This document shows, one piece after another, positions 1-6,983 of a stretch of DNA of 11,168 nucleotides. Both the position numbers and the translations under genes were made by a program. How positions within the stretch are numbered: position 1 is the first letter of the stretch; each line of letters opens with the position of its first letter. Origin of the DNA: an uncultured Clostridia bacterium. GTDB lineage: Bacteria; Bacillota; Clostridia; Lachnospirales; Lachnospiraceae. The stretch covers positions 1 to 11,168 of the forward strand of contig CAMWWW010000045.1 of assembly GCA_947178015.1 (NCBI GenBank), in the 5' to 3' direction. The notes under the pieces were generated by a model. That model was not told the origin of the DNA and did not search any database. It saw only the letters and a program-made list of their open reading frames with translations.

Positions 1-140
1 AAGCGAGAGCGGGGTGACGGAGGACTATAGGCGATTCTCTGCGCGGGCCTCAGCCGAAAATGACAAAACAAATTCTATTTTCAAACCCTCATTTTACAAA
101 CTGTTTATTCATTCGTTTGTCGTGATATGTATCATAAATC
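1..140. other. Unassigned left edge with GC-rich block
   Basis: No gene can be supported here. The first ~57 bases are clearly richer in G+C than the A/T-rich bases that follow. Plus-strand frame 1 reaches a stop at 28-30, so at most the last nine codons of an upstream gene could be present, which is too little to identify. No tRNA, rRNA or clear terminator was recognised. Confidence 0.3.
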
Positions 141-143
141 ACA

Positions 144-172
144 TTGACAGGTATTGAGAGAGTGGATATAAT
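144..172 (+). promoter_or_regulatory. Consensus sigma-A promoter of the lipoprotein gene
   Basis: TTGACA at 144-149 and TATAAT at 167-172 are separated by exactly 17 bases, so both hexamers match the vegetative consensus perfectly. Transcription would start near 179, giving a leader of about 24 nt that contains the ribosome binding site (GGAAAGGGGA, 191-200). No operator-like inverted repeat is obvious. Confidence 0.9.
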
Positions 173-202
173 TAAGGGCGATAAGATTTAGGAAAGGGGA
201 CT

Positions 203-682
203 ATGGTTGTGAAAGGGAATTCAAGAAAAAGATTTTTTGCTTTGGTTGTAGTTGCTTTGTTGGCAGTCTGTGTTCTGGGAGCGTGTGGTTCCAAGAATTT
301 GAGCAAGAAGGAGTACATAGAAGAGGTAAATAAGTTAAATACTGTCTCGGAGGAATTCTTTAATGCTATGACAGAGTGGGCTGGAAATGCTATGACCATG
401 GATACAGAGACTGCTAAGGCAGGCGTGGAGGAGATGCGCGAGATCACGAAGGGATTTGGCGAGGTCGCGGCGATTGAGAATCCTCCTAAGGAGTATGCGG
501 ACACTCACAAGAAGCTGGTTGCGGGTTTGAATGGATTGGTGGACGCTCTGGATAAGTATTTTGATAGTTTGATTATGGGTCTGGATGGTGAGCCGCTTTC
601 GGCTGAGGAGCTGCTCGCAGTGCAGACAGCCGTTATGGACAGCATTACAGATATTTCGAAAATATTGGAGGAAATACAGTAA
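203..682 (+). CDS. Small secreted lipoprotein of unknown function
   Basis: The 159-residue product has a classic lipoprotein signal peptide: basic residues K4, R8, K9 and R10, a hydrophobic core at about 11-24, and the lipobox L25-G-A-C28. Cys28 would be lipidated by Lgt and become the mature N-terminus after LspA cleavage, anchoring the protein on the outer face of the membrane. The mature ~130 residues are charged and probably helical, rich in E/K/A, with no cysteine after the lipobox and no catalytic motif I recognise. The ATG at 203 follows a good SD at 191-200. The gene has its own perfect promoter and its own terminator, so it appears to be a strongly transcribed single-gene unit. The lipoprotein call is firm; any role, such as ligand binding or adhesion, would be a guess. 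Confidence 0.9.
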   Translation: MVVKGNSRKRFFALVVVALLAVCVLGACGSKNLSKKEYIEEVNKLNTVSEEFFNAMTEWAGNAMTMDTETAKAGVEEMREITKGFGEVAAIENPPKEYADTHKKLVAGLNGLVDALDKYFDSLIMGLDGEPLSAEELLAVQTAVMDSITDISKILEEIQ

Positions 683-685
683 AAG

Positions 686-731
686 AAAAAGTGTGAGGTC
701 TCAAATTGAGTTTGAGGCTTTGCACTTTTTT
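686..731 (+). terminator. Intrinsic terminator after the lipoprotein gene
   Basis: Left arm 686-705 and right arm 711-731 flank a 5-nt loop (706-710). The inner stem is CTCAAA/TTTGAG, the middle part is closed by A-T, G-C and G-U pairs, and the outer part is AAAAAGTG against CACTTTTTT. The U-run (726-731) completes a Rho-independent terminator starting four bases after the stop codon. The A-run at the foot could make it work on the opposite strand too. Confidence 0.85.
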
Positions 732-763
732 CTGATAGATAAGGTTTTCCTTCCAACTATTGA

Positions 764-792
764 TTGAAAAGGAACTGTGAATATGGTAGAAT
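764..792 (+). promoter_or_regulatory. Probable sigma-A promoter of pyrE
   Basis: TTGAAA (764-769) and TAGAAT (787-792) are spaced by 17 bases. The predicted start near 799 gives a leader of about 75 nt. I see no terminator hairpin or recognisable PyrR-type binding site in that leader, so the mode of regulation is not visible. Confidence 0.6.
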
Positions 793-873
793 GTAGAAAG
801 ATGGAAGTATGTCTGAGGCTTTTTGAGAAAATACTATGGCTTAGATGCCTTGAAAAGTGAAGGAGATAAGAGT

Positions 874-1548
874 ATGGAACAGTACAAGCAGGATTTTATT
901 GGTTTTATGGTTGACAGTGGCGTGCTGAAGTTTGGGGATTTTGTTACCAAGAGCGGCAGAAAGACCCCGTTTTTTGTGAACACCGGATTTTATCGCACAG
1001 GCGCGCAGCTCCGCAGACTGGGAGAATTTTATGCTAGAGCGATCCATGACAGGTTTGGTCTGGACTTTGATATTTTATTTGGGCCGGCGTACAAGGGAAT
1101 TCCGCTTTCTGTAGCGACTTCCATGAAGATTGATGAACTTTATGGTGCGGAGGTTAAGTACTGTGCAAACAGGAAAGAGGTAAAGGATCACGGGGATGCG
1201 GGAATTTTGCTTGGCAGCCCGATTACAGATGGTGATAGAGTGATTATTATCGAGGATGTGACGACGGCGGGGACTTCCATTCAGGAAACGCTTCCTATTA
1301 TAATGGGTCAGGGGAAGGTGAATGTGGTTGGTCTGGTGGTTTCTGTGGACCGTATGGAGCGGGGACATGGGGAGAAGAGCGCACTTTCTGAGATCAGCAC
1401 GAATTATAATATGAAGACGGCAGCGATTGTCACTATGGAGGAAGTCGTTGAATTTTTGTATAATAAGCCTTATAACGGAAAGATTATAATTGATGATAAG
1501 ATAAAAGCAGGGCTGGATGCATACTATGAAAAGTATGGTGCAAAATAA
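874..1548 (+). CDS. pyrE: Orotate phosphoribosyltransferase
   Basis: This enzyme transfers the phosphoribosyl group of PRPP to orotate, making OMP in cytosolic pyrimidine synthesis. The 224-residue product has the family landmarks: the substrate segment SGRKTPFF (27-34), GPAYKG (70-75), the flexible-loop segment RKEVKDHG (100-107), and the PRPP-binding motif VIIIEDVTTAGTS (123-135) with its acidic pair E127-D128. The length is that of the longer PyrE form common in Clostridia. The ATG at 874 is chosen because AGGAG (861-865) lies at ideal spacing and the protein then begins MEQYKQDFI. An in-frame TTG at 823 would add 17 residues that are not family-like. The gene stands apart from other pyr genes. 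No terminator follows it, so read-through into the membrane-protein genes is likely. Confidence 0.95.
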   Translation: MEQYKQDFIGFMVDSGVLKFGDFVTKSGRKTPFFVNTGFYRTGAQLRRLGEFYARAIHDRFGLDFDILFGPAYKGIPLSVATSMKIDELYGAEVKYCANRKEVKDHGDAGILLGSPITDGDRVIIIEDVTTAGTSIQETLPIIMGQGKVNVVGLVVSVDRMERGHGEKSALSEISTNYNMKTAAIVTMEEVVEFLYNKPYNGKIIIDDKIKAGLDAYYEKYGAK

Positions 1549-1591
1549 AACCATTTTTTGAAAGCGTGGCAGAGTAAGATTGGGAAAGGTT

Positions 1592-1600
1592 TGGTATAAT
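1592..1600 (+). promoter_or_regulatory. Possible extended -10 promoter overlapping a start codon
   Basis: TGGTATAAT is a perfect TGn-TATAAT extended -10 element, but no good -35 lies 16-18 bases upstream. It overlaps the ATG at 1599, so a transcript from it would start near 1607, inside the 50-codon gene, and would serve only the downstream VanZ-like gene. It may be fortuitous. Confidence 0.35.
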
Positions 1601-1751
1601 GGGAGAAAAGACATATAAGATTTTAGGCATAGCAGGGGCAGGGAGTATTGCTTTGGGAACGATTATTCTGGTAAGCGGAATTGTGACGGGCATACTTTCT
1701 ATTGTGACGGGAGCCGTGCTTCTTAAGCAGAAGTCCAGAATTATGTTTTGA
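1599..1751 (+). CDS. Small hydrophobic membrane peptide (50 aa)
   Basis: The 50-residue product starts MGEKTYKILG and is almost entirely Gly/Ile/Val/Leu/Ala-rich from residue 8 to 42, with repeated small-residue spacing (GIAGAG, GIVTG, IVTGAVLL). It ends in a basic tail (K43, K45, R47). This reads as one long or two short transmembrane helices packed through glycines. The SD GGGAAAGG (1582-1589) lies nine bases before ATG 1599. The last base of its TGA stop is the A of an ATG (1751) that can start the VanZ-like gene, suggesting translational coupling. I recognise no named family. The good SD, coherent composition and coupling make it a credible gene, but its function is unknown. Confidence 0.7.
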   Translation: MGEKTYKILGIAGAGSIALGTIILVSGIVTGILSIVTGAVLLKQKSRIMF

Positions 1752-2269
1752 TGAGGATAGTATGCTCTGGCTATGATAGAAAGGATATGGCAGTGAACGC
1801 GGAAAAAGGGAAATATTGGCATGTTTTGGTATTTGTGCTGTATCTAATGGCGCTTTGTTATTTTTTGTTTTTTGCAGAGATGTTTGGAAGGACAGAGTGC
1901 TCACGGGAATATCGCTATAACTTGGTGTTGTTTAAGGAGATTGAGCGGTTTATTAAAAATCGTCACACTCTTGGATTTAAGGCGGTGTTTTATAATATAG
2001 CAGGGAATGTAATTGCATTTATGCCATTTGGATTTTATCTGCCAGTCCTTTTTAAGCGGATTCAGGGTATGTCCCGCAGAGTATTTCCGGGGATATTCCC
2101 TGTACTGCTTTTTAGTCTGCTCTTTAGCCTGCTGGTGGAGACAATACAGCTTGTATTTAAGGTTGGCAGCTTTGATGTCGATGATCTTTTGTTAAATACA
2201 CTGGGTGGAATAGCGGGATATCTGGTCTATGTGTTGTTTAGGAGGAAGGATAAGCGTGAAGGAGCATAA
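1751..2269 (+). CDS. VanZ-like family membrane protein
   Basis: The product is 172 residues with about four hydrophobic segments (roughly 24-43, 78-102, 112-136 and 147-164). VanZ-like features are visible: the segment NLVLFKEI (57-64), NIAGNVIAFMPFG (82-94), E130 in VETIQL, and the end signature GSFDVDDLLLNTLGG (139-153). VanZ gives low-level teicoplanin resistance in enterococci, but most chromosomal members have no defined role, so resistance should not be inferred here. The start is uncertain. ATG 1751 overlaps the previous stop (TGATG) and has a weak SD; GTG 1793 has AAAGGA (1780-1785) at good spacing and would remove 14 residues. The 3' end overlaps the next gene by 14 bases, typical of an operon. 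Confidence 0.85.
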   Translation: MRIVCSGYDRKDMAVNAEKGKYWHVLVFVLYLMALCYFLFFAEMFGRTECSREYRYNLVLFKEIERFIKNRHTLGFKAVFYNIAGNVIAFMPFGFYLPVLFKRIQGMSRRVFPGIFPVLLFSLLFSLLVETIQLVFKVGSFDVDDLLLNTLGGIAGYLVYVLFRRKDKREGA

Positions 2270-2585
2270 AAGCTTAAGCAGGCATAAATACAAGTTTACG
2301 GATAAAAGCCAGTCTGCGGGAGGAATTGCTTCCACTGTGCTTGCAGTATTGGCGGTTATCTTTTTTTGTGTGGCGGTTTTTCGCTCTTATATGGCAAGAG
2401 GAGACGGCGGTAGGGAAATTGGTTTTTTGGGGCTTGTCACTCTGTTTTTGTCTGGGCTTGGTTTATATTTTGGAGTGAACAGCTTTAAGGAAGAGGAGAT
2501 ATTTTTCCTGTTTTCGTGGATTGGCACAATTATGAGTGCAGTGATGTTTGTTGGGATGGGGCTGGTGTTTTTGATTGGTTTGTAG
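2256..2585 (+). CDS. DUF6142-like small membrane protein
   Basis: The 109-residue product has a basic, polar N-terminus (MKEHKSLSRHKYKFTDKSQS) and three predicted membrane helices at about 24-46, 55-74 and 83-108. It resembles the short three-helix proteins grouped as DUF6142 in Lachnospiraceae; that name is from memory and less certain than the topology. The GTG at 2256 is chosen because AGGAGGAAGGA (2240-2250) sits just upstream. An upstream in-frame ATG at 2229 would add nine residues lying over that SD. The gene overlaps the end of the VanZ-like gene and precedes the aminopeptidase gene by 23 bases, so it is probably in the same transcript. No catalytic residues are apparent. Confidence 0.75.
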   Translation: MKEHKSLSRHKYKFTDKSQSAGGIASTVLAVLAVIFFCVAVFRSYMARGDGGREIGFLGLVTLFLSGLGLYFGVNSFKEEEIFFLFSWIGTIMSAVMFVGMGLVFLIGL

Positions 2586-2608
2586 GCTGGCGGAAAAGGA
2601 GAAAGACT

Positions 2609-4693
2609 TTGGTTTTGTTGAAGAATGGAAGATTTAGACAGCTTTGGGAGCTGGAGAATGAAAAGGTAGAGGAACGTTTTGCGCTGGCGATGGAGCGCAT
2701 GGAGCAGATTGATAGAGATCCTGCATGTGCTGCAATATATCAGGATTATTTTAAGCGCACGGCAGGCTATATTTTGATGGTGAAGAAGCTTTTAGAAGAC
2801 ATCGAACGAGGGGAATTTGAGCGGTTATCGTTTGATGAGCTTTCGGAATATAATCATACGCTGTATCAGGATCTGCTGCCGGAGGCATATAAAGAGAGCT
2901 ATGCAAATCCCGCCTATGCATCGGAGCAGCTTGGCGAGGAGTTTGGACAGCTTCTGTGCGTGGTTTACACAGAACTTCGCTCTATGATTGCGGATGCGTT
3001 TGAGCATCGGTTGCATTATATTACGGTGGGAGCGGAGCTTTTTATTGAGCTGTATAATTTATTTGAAGAAACACCGGATGGCAAGGAAGTGAGAGATGCC
3101 GTCTACTGGTATATGAGTGATTATTGTGATGTATTTTATGCAGACAGGCTTAGGGAGACCTTTGATCCGTCCTTTTCTTTTGCAAAGGAAATGATTATGG
3201 AGAGCGATCTGTCCGATATTCGGTATCTATTTTATTATGGAGAGTATATTTCGGACAATGAAAAAAGAACGGCGGAGTTTTTGAATTCTCTTTCTGAGGA
3301 AAAGATTGAACAGATTGCGGCTGTTTATGTGGAGGGCTACAGAAAAGGCTTTGAGCTTGCGCGAAAATCATTGGAGAAAAAGAAAACGGTTCTGCTTCGT
3401 TATGAGATAGGCTTTGAGCGTATTATGCGAGCTGCGATAGAAGGATTTCGGCGTCTTGGGCTAGAGCCAGTGATCCTCCGCTATCCGCTTCACAGCGTTT
3501 TAAGGCGGCGCAGTGTTAGAAGTGGATATACGGCAACTCCAGTAAATAGGCAATATGATTATGATCATCGTTTTGACGAAGCATTATATTTTGACAAGGC
3601 ATTTTATGAGAGAAAGCTTTCGATTGCAAGGGCAGTGTACGTGAAATATAGAGTGGAGGCGTCGGAATATGCGGGGCCGGCTGTTCTTGAGGTATTTGGT
3701 GAGGAACCGTTTATGCCGGAGACAAAGCCAGAGGCGTGTGTTCTTAGCCAGAAGCAGCAGAAGTTGATGATTTCTTATTTAAATGAAGCGTCGGAGCTTC
3801 AAAATCAGTTTATAAAGGAGGAGGAGACGAGTTTTACTATTATCGCGTTTCCGATTCCTGAGATTGGCGCGGATTTTGAGAAGATTTTTGAGGAGACAGT
3901 GCGGCTTAACACACTGGATTATAATCAGTATAAGATGGTGCAGCAGTGTTTGATTGACGCGTTGGATCAGGCGGAGTATGTGACCATTCTGGGCGCAGGA
4001 GAAAACTGTACCGATCTTACGGTGCAGCTTGTTGAATTGTCGAATCCAGAGAAGGAGACAAAGTTTGAGAATTGTGTGGCGGATGTAAATATTCCTGTGG
4101 GTGAGGTATTTACCTCGCCAAAGCTAAAGGGAACGAACGGTACATTGTATGTGAGTGAGGTGTTTTTGAGAGATCTCTCATTTAAAAAGCTGAAGCTTAC
4201 TTTTGTGGATGGCATGATCCGTTCCTACACTTGCGAAAACTTTGAGAATGAGGAGAAAAATCAGGCGTATTTCCGAGAAAATATTATGCAGAACCGGGAG
4301 ACGCTTCCTATGGGAGAATTTGCGATAGGAACAAATACGACCGCCTATGTGATGGCGCAGAAATATGATATTATGAAAAAATTGCCAATCTTGATTGTGG
4401 AGAAGATGGGGCCTCATTTTGCTGTGGGGGATACTTGCTATAGCCGATCGGAGGAAGTTCCGGTGTACAATCCTGATGGCAAGGAGATTATTGCAAAAGA
4501 GAATGAGTATTCTCTGCTGCGGCACACAGACCCGTTAAAGGCCTATTTTAACTGCCATACGGATATCACTATTCCATATAATGAGATTGCGGAGATTGCC
4601 TGTCATGGTGCAGACGGGAAAAAGACAGTAATCATTCAAGATGGTCGATTTGTTCTTCCGGGAACGGAGTTCTTAAATCGCGCATTTGAATAG
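2609..4693 (+). CDS. M29-family metallo-aminopeptidase with long N-terminal extension
   Basis: The C-terminal part matches the thermophilic aminopeptidase family (MEROPS M29: AmpS, AmpT, PepS). In order: TDLTV preceding the catalytic half, VNIPVGEVFTSP with E499, LTFVDG, GEFAIGTNT with E570, MGPHFAVGD with H603, and CHTDITIP with H650 and D652. The family's two Glu, two His and one Asp that bind the two metal ions are therefore all present, and an active exo-aminopeptidase is expected in the cytosol. The protein is 694 residues, against about 400-420 for classical members. The first ~250 residues are a helical, acidic region without a recognised domain; a divergent M29 N-domain follows at about 250-370. 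The start is TTG 2609, with AAGGAG (2596-2601) seven bases upstream. The frame is open back to ATG 2516, but that would overlap the preceding gene and lacks an SD. The family call is firm; the role of the extension is unknown. Confidence 0.8.
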   Translation: MVLLKNGRFRQLWELENEKVEERFALAMERMEQIDRDPACAAIYQDYFKRTAGYILMVKKLLEDIERGEFERLSFDELSEYNHTLYQDLLPEAYKESYANPAYASEQLGEEFGQLLCVVYTELRSMIADAFEHRLHYITVGAELFIELYNLFEETPDGKEVRDAVYWYMSDYCDVFYADRLRETFDPSFSFAKEMIMESDLSDIRYLFYYGEYISDNEKRTAEFLNSLSEEKIEQIAAVYVEGYRKGFELARKSLEKKKTVLLRYEIGFERIMRAAIEGFRRLGLEPVILRYPLHSVLRRRSVRSGYTATPVNRQYDYDHRFDEALYFDKAFYERKLSIARAVYVKYRVEASEYAGPAVLEVFGEEPFMPETKPEACVLSQKQQKLMISYLNEASELQNQFIKEEETSFTIIAFPIPEIGADFEKIFEETVRLNTLDYNQYKMVQQCLIDALDQAEYVTILGAGENCTDLTVQLVELSNPEKETKFENCVADVNIPVGEVFTSPKLKGTNGTLYVSEVFLRDLSFKKLKLTFVDGMIRSYTCENFENEEKNQAYFRENIMQNRETLPMGEFAIGTNTTAYVMAQKYDIMKKLPILIVEKMGPHFAVGDTCYSRSEEVPVYNPDGKEIIAKENEYSLLRHTDPLKAYFNCHTDITIPYNEIAEIACHGADGKKTVIIQDGRFVLPGTEFLNRAFE

Positions 4694-4768
4694 GGCAGGG
4701 ACGGCCTGAATTTAGGTTTGTGGAGCTAGTAAGTTACGAGAGTGTTGAAGTAAGAAGAGCATTGGTTT

Positions 4769-4798
4769 TCGACAATGGGTAGTTTACGAATAGATAAT
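4769..4798 (+). promoter_or_regulatory. Candidate promoter of the purine operon
   Basis: TCGACA (4769-4774) and GATAAT (4793-4798), each five of six to consensus, are spaced by 18 bases. Transcription would start near 4805, leaving about 20 nt before the purE ATG at 4826, too short for a riboswitch. No terminator is visible after the aminopeptidase gene, so read-through may also contribute. Confidence 0.5.
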
Positions 4799-4825
4799 AC
4801 AGTAGGAGAAAGAGAGGATGGGAAA

Positions 4826-5335
4826 ATGGCAAGAGTGGGGATTGTTATGGGGAGTGATTCAGATCTTCCCATTATGAGTAAGGCGTGTGAGATTTTGGAT
4901 AAACTGGGAGTTGGCTATGATGTGACGGTTATTTCAGCGCATCGTATGCCGGACGTATTTTTTGAATATGCCAAAAATGCTGAGAAGACATATCAGGTTA
5001 TGATTGCGGGTGCAGGCGGTGCGGCGCATCTTCCGGGTATGCTGGCGTCACTCTGCCCGCTTCCGGTGATCGGCGTGCCGATCCATACTAAGACCTTGAG
5101 CGGTGTAGATTCTTTGTATTCTATCGTGCAGATGCCGTCGGGGATTCCTGTGGCGACTGTGGCGATTGATGGGGCTGCCAATGCGGGTCTTTTAGCGGCA
5201 AAGATTCTTGCTACATCCGATGGGGAGCTTTTGGAGAAGCTGAAGGCTTATTCAGCAGGACTGAAGGATGGCGTGATGGCGAAGAAGGAGAAGCTGGAAA
5301 ACATTGGATATAAGGAATATTTAAAGCAGCTATAG
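4826..5335 (+). CDS. purE: N5-carboxyaminoimidazole ribonucleotide mutase
   Basis: PurE forms 4-carboxy-5-aminoimidazole ribonucleotide (CAIR) in purine synthesis, either from N5-CAIR (class I) or directly from AIR and CO2 (class II). The 169-residue product contains GSDSDLP (9-15), SAHRMP with H39 (37-42), the glycine-rich IAGAGGAAHLPG (60-71) and PVIGVPIHTKTLSGVDSLYSIVQMP. All are hallmarks of the small octameric PurE. ATG 4826 is chosen because GAGAGG (4812-4817) is at proper spacing and the protein begins MARVGIVMGS, as the family does. An in-frame ATG at 4775 would overlap the likely promoter. It is first in purE-purM-purN-purD; no purK is present in the window. Confidence 0.95.
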   Translation: MARVGIVMGSDSDLPIMSKACEILDKLGVGYDVTVISAHRMPDVFFEYAKNAEKTYQVMIAGAGGAAHLPGMLASLCPLPVIGVPIHTKTLSGVDSLYSIVQMPSGIPVATVAIDGAANAGLLAAKILATSDGELLEKLKAYSAGLKDGVMAKKEKLENIGYKEYLKQL

Positions 5336-5352
5336 CACAGAGGGAGGACAGA

Positions 5353-6378
5353 ATGGATTACAAGAAGGCAGGAGTAGATATTGAGGCTGGCTATAAGGCA
5401 GTCGAGCTGATGAAGAAGCATGTACAGAAGACAATGAGGCCAGAAGTGCTTGGAGGAATTGGAGGTTTTTCTGGTGCATTTTCACTGGAATCATTTAAAA
5501 ACATGGAGAAGCCAACACTGGTATCAGGAACAGACGGCGTTGGCACAAAGTTGAAGCTGGCTTTTTTGATGGATAAGCACGATACCATAGGGATTGATTG
5601 CGTGGCAATGTGTGTGAATGATATTGCATGTGCAGGCGGTGAGCCGTTGTTTTTCTTGGATTATATTGCGTGCGGCAAAAATGAGCCAGAAAAGATTGCG
5701 ACAATTGTGAGCGGCGTGGCAAATGGATGCAGTCAGGCGGGTGCGGCTTTAATTGGAGGGGAGACGGCGGAGATGCCGGGCTTTTACCCCGTAGATGAGT
5801 ATGATCTTGCCGGCTTTGCAGTGGGAATTGTGGATGAGAAGGATCTGATTACAGGGAAGGATCTGAGGGCAGGCGACGCACTGATAGCCATAAAATCCTC
5901 CGGTGTACATAGCAATGGCTTTTCTCTGGTGCGCAAGGTGTTTACCATGACGGAGACAGCGTTAAATATGCATTATGATTCTCTGGGAACAACGTTGGGA
6001 GAAGCATTGATCGCCCCGACAAAGATCTATGTAAAGGCGTTAAGGAAGGTGAAGGAAGCCGGCGTGACGATTAAGGCGTGCAGCCATATTACAGGAGGAG
6101 GCTTCTATGAAAACATTCCAAGGATGCTTCCTGAGAATGTTCATGCTAAGGTAAAAAAGAACAGCTATGAGATTCCTCCAATCTTTCGGATGCTTTCCAA
6201 GGATGGAGATATTGCCGAGCATATGATGTACAATACCTTTAATATGGGGGTCGGAATGGTGATAGGTGTCGCCCCCGCGGATGTGGATAAGGCGATCGCG
6301 GCGATCCATGAAGCTGGCGAGGATGCATTTGTATTCGGCGAAGCAGTTGAGGGTGAAAAAGGAGTGACAATATGCTAA
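5353..6378 (+). CDS. purM: Phosphoribosylformylglycinamidine cyclo-ligase (AIR synthetase)
   Basis: PurM closes the imidazole ring: FGAM + ATP gives AIR + ADP + Pi. The 341-residue protein is full length for the family. It shows the N-terminal GGFSGAFSL (37-45), the ATP-site segment VSGTDGVGTKLKLAF (57-71), DCVAMCVNDIACAGGEPLFFLDY (82-104), GGETAEMPGFY (135-145), SSGVHSNGFSLVR (182-194) and HITGGGFYENIPRML (245-259). AIR, its product, feeds the PurE step encoded just upstream. GGGAGGAC lies just before the ATG at 5353, 17 bases after purE. The last seven bases overlap the purN start (ATGCTAA), which indicates translational coupling. Confidence 0.96.
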   Translation: MDYKKAGVDIEAGYKAVELMKKHVQKTMRPEVLGGIGGFSGAFSLESFKNMEKPTLVSGTDGVGTKLKLAFLMDKHDTIGIDCVAMCVNDIACAGGEPLFFLDYIACGKNEPEKIATIVSGVANGCSQAGAALIGGETAEMPGFYPVDEYDLAGFAVGIVDEKDLITGKDLRAGDALIAIKSSGVHSNGFSLVRKVFTMTETALNMHYDSLGTTLGEALIAPTKIYVKALRKVKEAGVTIKACSHITGGGFYENIPRMLPENVHAKVKKNSYEIPPIFRMLSKDGDIAEHMMYNTFNMGVGMVIGVAPADVDKAIAAIHEAGEDAFVFGEAVEGEKGVTIC

Positions 6379-6974
6379 AGATCTGTGTTTGTGTGTCCGG
6401 GGGCGGCACAAATCTTCAAGCAATTATGGATGGAATTGCGGATGGCGCCATCACGAATACACAGATTGTGGGTGTGATAAGCAATAATAAAAATGCTTAT
6501 GCGCTGGAGCGCGCGGCAGATCATGGTATTCCGGCTGTCTGTGTATCTCCGAAGGATTATGAGGACAGAGAGCAATTTTATGACGCGCTGCTTGAGAGGG
6601 TGAAGTCCTTTCAGCCGGATATTGTGGTTCTGGCCGGTTTTTTGGTAAACCTTCCTGAAAAGATAGTAAAAGAATATCAAAATCGTATTATTAATATTCA
6701 TCCATCGCTTATTCCATCTTTTTGTGGTGTGGGCTACTATGGGCTTAAGGTACATGAGGCGGTGCTGCAAAGAGGTGTAAAGGTGACAGGCGCCACGGTG
6801 CATGTGGTTGATGGAGGGATTGATGCGGGAAGGATCTTACTTCAAAAGGCGGTCTGCGTTGAGGAAGGCGATACGCCGAAAATTCTCCAGCAGAGAGTGA
6901 TGGAACAGGCAGAATGGAAAATCTTGCCGGAGGCAATCGATAAAATAGCAAATGGAAAGCTTTTGCTTGATTAG
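6372..6974 (+). CDS. purN: Phosphoribosylglycinamide formyltransferase
   Basis: PurN transfers a formyl group from 10-formyl-tetrahydrofolate to GAR, giving FGAR. The 200-residue product has the nucleotide-binding start VCVSGGGTNLQAI (6-18) and the formyltransferase signature around INIHPSLIPSFCG with catalytic N108 and H110. The segment VHVVDGGIDAGRIL contains D151, which aligns with the catalytic Asp of the E. coli enzyme. It is the folate-dependent type, not the ATP-grasp PurT. Its ATG overlaps the purM stop. Its own stop lies inside the SD of purD, so ribosomes probably re-initiate along the operon. Confidence 0.95.
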   Translation: MLKICVCVSGGGTNLQAIMDGIADGAITNTQIVGVISNNKNAYALERAADHGIPAVCVSPKDYEDREQFYDALLERVKSFQPDIVVLAGFLVNLPEKIVKEYQNRIINIHPSLIPSFCGVGYYGLKVHEAVLQRGVKVTGATVHVVDGGIDAGRILLQKAVCVEEGDTPKILQQRVMEQAEWKILPEAIDKIANGKLLLD

Positions 6975-6983
6975 GAGGACAGC

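Noticed and set aside
823..873. Upstream TTG start for pyrE
   Set aside because: It would add 17 residues not seen in PyrE proteins and lacks a suitable SD, whereas ATG 874 has AGGAG at good spacing.
1075..1614. Long minus-strand open frame (179 codons) opposite pyrE
   Set aside because: It lies entirely antisense to a clear pyrE, its product has no family-like features and no SD; it is a shadow frame.
1751..2269. Glycopeptide resistance gene vanZ
   Set aside because: VanZ-like proteins are widespread in Firmicutes; no vanH/A/X/R/S neighbours are present, so resistance is not supported.
2516..2608. ATG 2516 as start of the M29 gene
   Set aside because: It overlaps the DUF6142-like coding region, encodes a Trp/Cys-rich stretch unlike the rest, and has no SD; TTG 2609 has AAGGAG.
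4694..4825. Purine riboswitch or PurR operator before purE
   Set aside because: No purine-aptamer core or paired PurBox sequence was seen, and the likely transcription start leaves only about 20 nt of leader.
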